Shown here piece by piece: positions 51,006-58,706 of a stretch of 64,000 nucleotides of DNA. Below the pieces are notes generated by a model that was given only the letters and a program-made list of their open reading frames with translations, had not been told where the DNA came from and searched no databases. The position numbers were made by a program, and so were the translations under genes. Position 1 is the stretch's first letter. Every line of letters begins with the position of its first letter. The DNA is from Telluribacter roseus. GTDB taxonomy: Bacteria > Bacteroidota > Bacteroidia > Cytophagales > Spirosomataceae. Location: assembly GCF_017355915.2 (NCBI RefSeq), contig NZ_JAFEUV020000002.1, forward strand, positions 620,001 through 684,000, read 5' to 3'.

Positions 51006-53459
51006 ATGCTCACCAACTACTTCAAAATTGCCTGGCGGAATATAGTCCGCAACAAAACCTTCTCTGCAATTAATGTATTGGGGCTGGCCTTGGGTATGGC
51101 CTGCTGTATGTTGCTGCTGCTTTACATTCGCAGTGAGCTTTCGTTCGACCGGCACCACACCTTCGCTAAGGATATTTATTTACTACGAAGCGAAATATGG
51201 CGCAACGGTGATAAGATGGATAACCCGCGCGCGCCCTCGCCCTACGCCCAGGCCATCAAGGCGGAGTACCCCGAGGTAGTGCAGGTGACGCGTCTGTGGC
51301 CAAACTTTATCGAAAGCCAGGCTTTGCTGAAAATAGAGGAGCCGGGCCAGGCCGTAAAGTCCTTCTACGAAACCAACGGCTACCAGGTCGACTCTACTTT
51401 TTTCGACGTGTTTACGTATGACTTCCTGGAAGGCGATGCCCGCACGGCGCTGGCCGATCCTAAGTCGGTGGTGCTGTCGGATGACGTGGCCCGGAAGCTA
51501 TTTGGCGGAGTACCCGCCCTGGGTCGGACGATCCGCATTGGCGGGGCGAGTGGGTACGGCGAAAGCTATAACGTTACGGGCGTCTACCGAAACGAAAGTA
51601 CTCGCTCGCACATTGACGCCCGCTATTTTCTTCCCATGACGGCCGGTTGGGTGGGTGGCTTCCTGCGCGACCAGCCGCAGGACTTCACCAACAACAGTAT
51701 GTTTTTTACGTACGTCCGGCTGAGGGAAGGTACTAACGCGACGCAGTTTGCCCAGAAACTACCCGCTTTTGTAGACAAGTACGCCCGGCAGGATTTAAAA
51801 GCCACCGGTGTGGAAAAATACCTCTTCCTGCTGCCGGTGCCGGATATTCACCTATTTAGCAGGATCAATGCCATCGTGACACCTACCACCAGTACTACCT
51901 ACCTGTACGTGCTGGCTTCCATTGCCTTGTTTACGCTGCTCATTGCCTGTATCAACTTCATGAACCTGGCCACGGCACGTTCGGCCAAGCGGGCTGCGGA
52001 GGTAGGGGTACGCAAAGTAATGGGAGCTGGTAAAGGCAACCTGATCGGACAGTTTCTGGGCGAGTCGATGGTACTTACCTTCCTGGCGCTGATAGTAGCG
52101 GTAGCCGGGGTGTTACTTTTCCTGCCAGCGTTCAACCAAATGGCCGACAAAGCACTGGATATTCAGGACTTGCTTCGGCCCGAAATCATGTTGGCTTTAG
52201 TTGGGTTGGCTTTCCTGACCGGCCTGCTGGCGGGTAGTTATCCGGCGTTTTACCTGTCAGTCTTCAATCCCCTGGATGTGATCAAGGGTAGGTTTGTCAA
52301 TTCGGTTTCGGCTACGGCTTTGCGACGCGGATTGGTGGTGTTCCAATTTGTGATTTCGATCGGCTTGGTAGTGGCTACGCTGGTGATCCAAAGGCAGATC
52401 CAGTTCATGCGCGACCAGCCGCTGGGTTTTACCAAAGAGCAGCAATTGGTCATTCCGCTGCGGAGTGATAAATCCCGGCAGGCATACCACGCGCTGCGCC
52501 AGGAGATTTTACAGAATAATCAGATCACTGCGGCTTCAGGTACCTCTTACTACCCAGGCATCATCAATCCCAGCGACATATCGGTGTACCGTCCCGACCA
52601 AAGTGTGAACGAAGCATCGTTGGTCAAAACCAACTGGGTAGCACCAGATTTCATGCAAACAATGGGCTTTACGATGGTCGCGGGCCGCATGTTGTCGGAG
52701 AAATTTCCGGGTGATACCAACTCCCGAATGGTGGTCAACGAAGCAACCCTGCGCAAGTTTGGCATCCCGCTGCATAAGGCCGTAGGTGCCCGGCTCCACT
52801 TCCGCGAAGGCGACGACTCGATCTATCCCCTCGAGATTGTGGGCGTTGTCAAAGATTTTCACTTTGCGGATCTGCACCAGGCTATCGAGCCGTACGCTTT
52901 TTTTCTGCACCTGGGCAACGACTTCCGGTATATCATTGCCCACGTAAACACCAGCGACGTCAGCAAGGCACTTTCCGCTCTGGAATCCAAATGGAACGCT
53001 TTGATGCCGGGCGAGCCCTTTACATACAGTTTTCTGGATGAAGATTTCCAGCGCAACTACGCCGCTGACGCCCGTACGGCCCGGATTGTTAATTCTTTTA
53101 CACTTATTTCTATTCTGATCTCCTGCCTGGGGCTGTTTGGCCTGGCGGCCTTTGCGGCTCAGCAGCGCACCAAAGAAATAGGCGTACGTAAGGTACTTGG
53201 CGCGGATATTTTGAGTATCGTGTCGCTATTGTCCGGAGATTTTATCAAGCTAGTGCTGATCGCCCTGGTCCTGGCCACCCCCCTGACCTGGTACATTATG
53301 GAGCAATGGCTGCAGGATTTTGCGTATAAGATTAGTATTCAGTGGTGGATGTTTGTGCTGGCAGGTACCCTGGCCGTCCTGATCGCCCTGCTGACGGTAA
53401 TCAGTCAGAGCATCAGGGCCGCCCTGATGAACCCGGTGAAGAGTTTACGGGCTGAGTAA
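51006..53459 (+). CDS. FtsX/MacB-type ABC permease (permease 7)
   Basis: 817 residues, the longest here. Start MLTNYFKIAWRNIVRNKTF. Coupling motifs are AEVGVRKVMGA (about 331) and KEIGVRKVLGA (about 723). The first periplasmic domain is enlarged (extra PGQAVKSFYETNGYQVDSTFFDVFTYDF). The final helix is followed by ISQSIRAALMNPVKSLRAE, with ISQS for the usual SFQS. It has no adjacent ATPase gene and is probably read through from permease 6. Confidence 0.9.
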   Translation: MLTNYFKIAWRNIVRNKTFSAINVLGLALGMACCMLLLLYIRSELSFDRHHTFAKDIYLLRSEIWRNGDKMDNPRAPSPYAQAIKAEYPEVVQVTRLWPNFIESQALLKIEEPGQAVKSFYETNGYQVDSTFFDVFTYDFLEGDARTALADPKSVVLSDDVARKLFGGVPALGRTIRIGGASGYGESYNVTGVYRNESTRSHIDARYFLPMTAGWVGGFLRDQPQDFTNNSMFFTYVRLREGTNATQFAQKLPAFVDKYARQDLKATGVEKYLFLLPVPDIHLFSRINAIVTPTTSTTYLYVLASIALFTLLIACINFMNLATARSAKRAAEVGVRKVMGAGKGNLIGQFLGESMVLTFLALIVAVAGVLLFLPAFNQMADKALDIQDLLRPEIMLALVGLAFLTGLLAGSYPAFYLSVFNPLDVIKGRFVNSVSATALRRGLVVFQFVISIGLVVATLVIQRQIQFMRDQPLGFTKEQQLVIPLRSDKSRQAYHALRQEILQNNQITAASGTSYYPGIINPSDISVYRPDQSVNEASLVKTNWVAPDFMQTMGFTMVAGRMLSEKFPGDTNSRMVVNEATLRKFGIPLHKAVGARLHFREGDDSIYPLEIVGVVKDFHFADLHQAIEPYAFFLHLGNDFRYIIAHVNTSDVSKALSALESKWNALMPGEPFTYSFLDEDFQRNYAADARTARIVNSFTLISILISCLGLFGLAAFAAQQRTKEIGVRKVLGADILSIVSLLSGDFIKLVLIALVLATPLTWYIMEQWLQDFAYKISIQWWMFVLAGTLAVLIALLTVISQSIRAALMNPVKSLRAE

Positions 53460-53501
53460 CCGGGAGCCTTTCCGTCTAACGAATAAACTAGCGCCCAGCA
53501 G

Positions 53502-53537
53502 CGTCCGTACTTGAACAAAACTGTCCGATTTCGGACA
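53502..53537 (+). promoter_or_regulatory. Paired enhancer dyads upstream of permease 8
   Basis: CGTCCGTACTTGAACA (53502-53517) and TGTCCGATTTCGGACA (53522-53537), centres exactly 20 bp apart. Almost base-for-base like the array at 25149-25184, including the GAACAAAACTG linker. Confidence 0.7.
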
Positions 53538-53591
53538 GTTTTGTTTTATTAAATTACCTTAATTGGTTGGTAATCAGTTGTTATACTAGAC

Positions 53592-53606
53592 TGGCATAGG
53601 GTTGGT
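53592..53606 (+). promoter_or_regulatory. Sigma-54-like promoter of permease 8
   Basis: TGGCATAGGGTTGGT differs from the 48234 element in a single base. 63.5 bp from the dyad centre to GG. Predicted start near 53618, giving a leader of about 123 bases. Confidence 0.55.
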
Positions 53607-53648
53607 ATATCGGGAGGTGAACAGTATAAGGAATAAAAGGTACAAAAG

Positions 53649-53662
53649 CGGCCGCCGCGCGG
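53649..53662. repeat. 14-bp GC-rich insert, copy B (reverse orientation)
   Basis: CGGCCGCCGCGCGG interrupts AAGGTACAAA(A)G-GGAGAAAA. The homologous leader of permease 6 at about 48277-48297 reads straight through without it, which makes insertion the likely direction. Confidence 0.6.
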
Positions 53663-53740
53663 GAGAAAATTGCCGGAAGTAATCACTCTGCCTCCTTCTC
53701 CTTTCCTCCGTTCCTGCTTTTCTCCTTCAAAAAAACAGCC

Positions 53741-56170
53741 ATGATACAAAATTACCTCAAAATAGCCTGGCGTAACCTGCAGAAGCACCGGTTCTACTCG
53801 TTCCTGAACATTTTTGGACTGTCGCTGGGGCTGGCGAGCTGCCTGCTCATCACGCTGTACGTGATAGATGAGTTGAGTTACGACCGGTTCTTTGATAAGG
53901 CCGACCGGATTTACCGCGTAGATGCGGACATCAAATTTGGTGGGCCGGAGATGAAGCTGGCCGTAGCCCCCGATCCCATGGCTTTTACCATCAAGATAGA
54001 CTACCCGCAGGTAGAGGCGGCTACGCGCCTGCGTGAGAATGGAAGCTATTTGGTCAGACGAACCGGGCAAACCGGAAATATCAGGGAAGATAAAGTAACG
54101 TTTGCGGACTCTACCTTCTTTGATGTATTCTCGATACCCATGGTGGCCGGTGACCCCAAAACGGCCCTGACCGAACCGAATACACTGGTGCTTTCGGAGC
54201 GGGCTGCCAGGAAGTACTTTGGCAACGAAAGCCCCCTTGGTAAGACACTCCTGCTGGATAATGAGCATACTTACCGCGTGACGGGCGTCATGACTACCAT
54301 ACCGTCCAACTCGCATCTGGCGGACCTGAATATGCTGCTCTCCATGGCCTCACGGGCCGAAAGTCGCCAGAACAACTGGGGCGCCCATAATTTTTCGACC
54401 TACCTGGTACTGCAGGAGGGGGTAAAGGGGGCACAGTTTGCCAGGAACCTCGAAACTATACTCGAAAAATACACAGGTCCTTGGGTAAAGGGGTTTATGG
54501 GGTCTTCGCTGGATGATTTAAAAAAAGCCGGCAACTACATCCGCTACTCACTTATACCCATTACTGATATTCACCTGCACTCCGACCGGATGGCGGAGTT
54601 GAGCGTCAACGGTAACATCCAGTACGTCTACATATTCTCGGTGATCGCGGTATTCCTGCTGCTGATTGCCTGCGTCAACTTTATGAACCTGGCCACGGCC
54701 CGCTCGTCCAACCGGGCGCGTGAGGTAGGTGTACGTAAGGCCCTGGGGTCGGAGCGCTCGTCACTGGTAGCTCAGTTTCTGACGGAGGCCATGCTGCTGA
54801 GCTTTATTTCTTTAGCGCTGGCGCTGGTACTGGCTTACCTGGCGATGCCGTTTTTTAATCAGCTGGCCAGCAAACAGCTGGAAGTACCAACCGTGAGTCC
54901 GTACTTCTGGGCCATACTGCTGATGACCGGGGCCGGGGTAGGGCTGCTGGCGGGTAGTTATCCGGCTTTCTTCCTGTCGGGTTTTCAGGCCATCAAGGTA
55001 CTCAAAGGAAAGCTGGTCCTGGAGGGTCGGGGCGGACAGCTACGTAATACGCTGGTGGTGTTCCAGTTCATGATTTCGGTGATGCTGATTATCGGTACCA
55101 TCGTTATCTTCCGGCAGCTCAACTACATCCAGACCAAAACACTGGGATTCAATAAAGAACAGGTACTGCTGATTGACAACGCCTACGCCCTCGGTACCCA
55201 GACGGATGCCTTCAAGCAGGAAACCCTTAACCTGCCGCAGGTAGAGAGTAGCACCATTTCGTACTACATGCCTACGCCCTCCTCCCGCAGCGACAATACC
55301 TTCTATCCGGAAGGGCAGCAGCAGGACAAAGGCATGAGCATGCAGAACTGGCCCGTAGACCACGACTACGTCAGGACCCTGAATCTTGAGATTGTGGCAG
55401 GGCGGGATTTCAGCCGTGACTTTCCATCCGATTCGCTCGGAATGCTGGTCAATGAGTCGGCGGTAAAGCTGCTTGGCTTTACAGGCAACCCCATCGGAAA
55501 GAAAGTAATGACTCTCTTTGGCCCAAATCCTGAAGACCAGATAGCCTATACCATCATTGGCGTGGTGAAGAACTTCCACTACGAGTCGCTGCGCAAAAAC
55601 ATAGGTCCGGTGAGTATGGTACTGGGCCGCAGTCCGGGTATTATCGCTCTGAAACTAAAAACAGACGACATGATGGCCAGCGTAGCCAGCGTCGAGCAAC
55701 TCTGGAAGCGAATGGCTCCGGGGCAGCCGTTTGAGTACCGCTTCATGAACGATGATTTTGATAAGGAGTACCGCGCCGAGCAGCGCGTGGGCCAGATCTT
55801 CGTCACCTTCGCTCTGTTATCTATCCTGATCGGATGCCTGGGCCTGTTCGGTCTGGCGGCCTATACGGCCGAGCGCCGTACCAAGGAGATCGGGGTGCGC
55901 AAGGTACTCGGTGCTTCTATTGGAGATATCGTAACCATGCTCTCGCGCGACTTCATGAAGCTGGTACTGATCGCTATTGTCATAGCCTCACCCATAGCCT
56001 GGTACGCCATGAACCGCTGGCTCAGTGACTTCGCCTTCAAGGTTGATATCCAGTGGTGGATATTCGTAGCGGCCGGTCTGCTGGCCGTAGGTATTGCTCT
56101 GCTGACGGTAAGTTTCCAAAGTATCAAAGCCGCCCTGATGAATCCGGTAAAGTCATTGAAATCGGAGTAA
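53741..56170 (+). CDS. FtsX/MacB-type ABC permease (permease 8)
   Basis: 809 residues starting MIQNYLKIAWRNLQKHRFY. Coupling motifs are REVGVRKALGS (about 327) and KEIGVRKVLGA (about 715). The second periplasmic domain contains SYYMPTPSSRSDNTFYPEGQ, a region variable between paralogues that could set specificity, and then the conserved IIGVVKNFHYES. It has its own dyad/sigma-54-like control region inside the six-gene run, so transcription here can be independent of permeases 6 and 7. Confidence 0.9.
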   Translation: MIQNYLKIAWRNLQKHRFYSFLNIFGLSLGLASCLLITLYVIDELSYDRFFDKADRIYRVDADIKFGGPEMKLAVAPDPMAFTIKIDYPQVEAATRLRENGSYLVRRTGQTGNIREDKVTFADSTFFDVFSIPMVAGDPKTALTEPNTLVLSERAARKYFGNESPLGKTLLLDNEHTYRVTGVMTTIPSNSHLADLNMLLSMASRAESRQNNWGAHNFSTYLVLQEGVKGAQFARNLETILEKYTGPWVKGFMGSSLDDLKKAGNYIRYSLIPITDIHLHSDRMAELSVNGNIQYVYIFSVIAVFLLLIACVNFMNLATARSSNRAREVGVRKALGSERSSLVAQFLTEAMLLSFISLALALVLAYLAMPFFNQLASKQLEVPTVSPYFWAILLMTGAGVGLLAGSYPAFFLSGFQAIKVLKGKLVLEGRGGQLRNTLVVFQFMISVMLIIGTIVIFRQLNYIQTKTLGFNKEQVLLIDNAYALGTQTDAFKQETLNLPQVESSTISYYMPTPSSRSDNTFYPEGQQQDKGMSMQNWPVDHDYVRTLNLEIVAGRDFSRDFPSDSLGMLVNESAVKLLGFTGNPIGKKVMTLFGPNPEDQIAYTIIGVVKNFHYESLRKNIGPVSMVLGRSPGIIALKLKTDDMMASVASVEQLWKRMAPGQPFEYRFMNDDFDKEYRAEQRVGQIFVTFALLSILIGCLGLFGLAAYTAERRTKEIGVRKVLGASIGDIVTMLSRDFMKLVLIAIVIASPIAWYAMNRWLSDFAFKVDIQWWIFVAAGLLAVGIALLTVSFQSIKAALMNPVKSLKSE

Positions 56171-56244
56171 AGGAGGAGAGGAGGAATGTAATTTTCCTTT
56201 CCTCCCTTCCTCCTTTTTACCCTTTTTCCTTAAAATAAACAGCC
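56171..56244. other. Purine/pyrimidine mirror leader between permeases 8 and 9
   Basis: AGGAGGAGAGGAGGAA directly after the stop is mirrored by TTCCTTTCCTCCCTTCCTCC before the ATG, separated by only a few bases (TGTAATT). The most compact example of this layout in the window. Confidence 0.65.
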
Positions 56245-58599
56245 ATGTTCAGAAACTACTTTAAAATAGCTTTTCGAAGCCTTTGGAACAACAAAGGGTA
56301 TACTACTCTGAATGTGGCTGGGCTGGCTTTGGGGATGGCCTGTAGCTTTCTGGCAGCGTTGTGGGCGTATGATGAATTGACTTACGATCAGTTTCATGAA
56401 AATATTGGATCTATCTATCAGGTCAACCGGAACTCGGAGCGGGACGGGCAGATCTTTGTAAGTCAGAATACGCCGTATCCGCTAGCGAATGGATTAAGAC
56501 AAAACTTTCCGGATGTTAAATACGCCTGTCGGGTAGATCAGGACGATGCCCGTCTGTTAGCCGCCGGAGAGAAGAAGGTATACCGGAAAGCAGTTTTTGC
56601 CGACCCTGACTTCCTGAATATATTCACCTTCACCTTAACCGAAGGGGCAGCCAATTCGGCCTTATCCGATCCGCGGTCCGTTGTGCTAAGTCAGCAAACG
56701 GCGGAAGCCCTTTTCGGAGAAGAGAACGCCGTGGGAAGAATCATCCGGTTCAATAACGAAGTGGATGTAAAAGTAACGGGTGTACTGGCCGGGATACCGA
56801 CAAATTCGACCTTCCAGTTTGATTGCCTGTTTCCGTACAGCCTCAAGGCGGTGATGGATCCCTGGTTTCTTAAGCTGGATGATGTATGGGATAATAACGT
56901 AGTCAGAACGTACATCCAGCTCCAGCCCAATGTAACGGCCGCGAAAGCGGAGGCCAAAATAGTTAATTTCCTGACTACCCGTGACGAAACGGTCAAACAG
57001 ACCCTGATGCTGCACGCCATGCCCGACTGGCATTTGCGTAATACCTTTGAAAATGGAAAAATAGCCGGAGGACTGATTGATTACATCCGCATATTTTTGT
57101 GGATAGCCGGATTTGTACTGCTCATTGCCTGCATCAATTTTATGAATCTGGCGACGGCACGGTCCGAGAAGCGGGCCAAAGAAGTAGGTATCCGCAAAAC
57201 GATCGGCTCCTCCCGAACCAGGCTGATCCTGCATTTTCTGGGGGAGTCCAATCTGCTGGCATTTATGGCCTTTGCACTCGCAGTACTACTTATCCATGTA
57301 CTGCTTCCGTGGTTCAACGGGCTCACCGACAAAAGCATTCAGGTACCCTTTGCCAATCCCGTGTACTGGCTCATTGGGCTGGGCATCGCCTTAGCAACGG
57401 GGATGGCGGCTGGCCTCTATCCGGCTTTTTATCTGTCGTCTTTCCAGCCGGTCAGGGTACTTAAAGGTACGGTCAGATTGGGTAAAAACGCCGGTATACC
57501 CCGCAAGCTGCTGGTCGGGCTGCAGTTTACCATTTCAATACTGCTGATCATTAGCGTAGTCGTCATTAGTAAGCAGCTGGACTACACCAAAGATCGCTCT
57601 GTGGGGTATGATCGGAATAACCTGATCATGGCAGACTTTACGGAAGAACTAAAACAGAACGAAGAGGTACTTCGAAATGAATTATTGAACTCCGGCTACG
57701 TACATGCGGTATCGGCTACCCAGGCTCCCATGACCGAAATCAGGAATACGAACGGAGTAGGCTACGGTGGTGATAAAGAGATTGGGTTGGTCACGGTTTG
57801 CTCGGATTATAAGTACCTGAAAACCTTTGGCATCCGGCTGAAAGCGGGACGGGACTTTTCGCGGGAGTTTATTACTGATAGCTCCGCTGCCCTGCTGAAT
57901 GAGTCGGCGGTAAAGGAAATGAATCTTACGGATCCCATAGGCGAGCAAATTGAGTATGGCGGGAAAACCTACCACGTAGTCGGGGTGATCGAGGATGTAC
58001 TGATGGATTCACCCTACGCTCAGGTACGCCCTACCGGAGTATTCTTAAAAAAGGAAAGCCGCAACATTATTAACATACGCTTCCGGGACGGTGTAAACAG
58101 ACAGGAGGCTTTGGCCAGTACCAAAGCAATAGTGGAAGGCCTGGCCCCGGCTTATCCGTTTGCCTATCAGTTTGTGGATGAAGAATACGCCAAAAAATTT
58201 GCCACCGAAGAGCGGATCGGTAGCCTCATCAATGCGTTTGCTCTGCTTACTATTTTTATTTCCTGCCTCGGACTGTTCGGCCTGGCGGCCTATACGGCCG
58301 AGCGGCGCACCAAAGAAATCGGAGTACGCAAGGTGTTGGGTGCTAACCTGTCCAGCATTGTTATCATGCTTTCCAGAGAATATGTATACCTGATTGGAAT
58401 AGCCTCCCTCGTTGCTTCGCCTATTGCCTGGTACTTTCTGCACAACTGGCTACAGAACTACATCTATCGCATCGAAATACCCGGCTGGGCCTTTTTCTTT
58501 TCCGGCCTGCTGGCCATCACGATCGCGCTACTCACGGTAAGTTTCCAAAGCCTTAAAGCCGCCCTCATGAACCCGGTAAAATCGCTGCGCTCGGAGTAA
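56245..58599 (+). CDS. FtsX/MacB-type ABC permease (permease 9)
   Basis: 784 residues, the shortest here; start MFRNYFKIAFRSLWNNKGY. Coupling motifs are KEVGIRKTIGS (about 312) and KEIGVRKVLGA (about 690). Closest to permease 3 at 19729 (EKRAKEVG, GIPRKLL, FANPVYWL), so this subtype occurs in both permease clusters. Codon choice looks slightly more AT-rich than in its neighbours, which could mean a more recent arrival. 74 bases after permease 8. Confidence 0.9.
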   Translation: MFRNYFKIAFRSLWNNKGYTTLNVAGLALGMACSFLAALWAYDELTYDQFHENIGSIYQVNRNSERDGQIFVSQNTPYPLANGLRQNFPDVKYACRVDQDDARLLAAGEKKVYRKAVFADPDFLNIFTFTLTEGAANSALSDPRSVVLSQQTAEALFGEENAVGRIIRFNNEVDVKVTGVLAGIPTNSTFQFDCLFPYSLKAVMDPWFLKLDDVWDNNVVRTYIQLQPNVTAAKAEAKIVNFLTTRDETVKQTLMLHAMPDWHLRNTFENGKIAGGLIDYIRIFLWIAGFVLLIACINFMNLATARSEKRAKEVGIRKTIGSSRTRLILHFLGESNLLAFMAFALAVLLIHVLLPWFNGLTDKSIQVPFANPVYWLIGLGIALATGMAAGLYPAFYLSSFQPVRVLKGTVRLGKNAGIPRKLLVGLQFTISILLIISVVVISKQLDYTKDRSVGYDRNNLIMADFTEELKQNEEVLRNELLNSGYVHAVSATQAPMTEIRNTNGVGYGGDKEIGLVTVCSDYKYLKTFGIRLKAGRDFSREFITDSSAALLNESAVKEMNLTDPIGEQIEYGGKTYHVVGVIEDVLMDSPYAQVRPTGVFLKKESRNIINIRFRDGVNRQEALASTKAIVEGLAPAYPFAYQFVDEEYAKKFATEERIGSLINAFALLTIFISCLGLFGLAAYTAERRTKEIGVRKVLGANLSSIVIMLSREYVYLIGIASLVASPIAWYFLHNWLQNYIYRIEIPGWAFFFSGLLAITIALLTVSFQSLKAALMNPVKSLRSE

Positions 58600-58706
58600 A
58601 CCAGGGAGGAAGGGTAAGAAAGCAGGAAAGTGCCGAAAGTAAAAAATCCGCATCCACCTCCTTTTCTCCCTTCCTCCTTTCGAACCTTTTTCCTTTAAAA
58701 AATGCC
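58600..58706. other. Purine/pyrimidine mirror leader between permeases 9 and 10
   Basis: GGGAGGAAGGGTAAGAAAG with AGGAAAGTGCCGAAAGTA (the latter shared with 27663-27680), then CTCCTTTTCTCCCTTCCTCC before the ATG. Hairpin-capable as in the other intercistronic gaps. Confidence 0.6.

Noticed and set aside
25155-53542. The dyad palindromes as plain terminators only
   Set aside because: They do follow stop codons, but the core recurs in the divergent 11907-11942 region where no gene ends, always with a partner 20-21 bp away and a sigma-54-like element at fixed distance.
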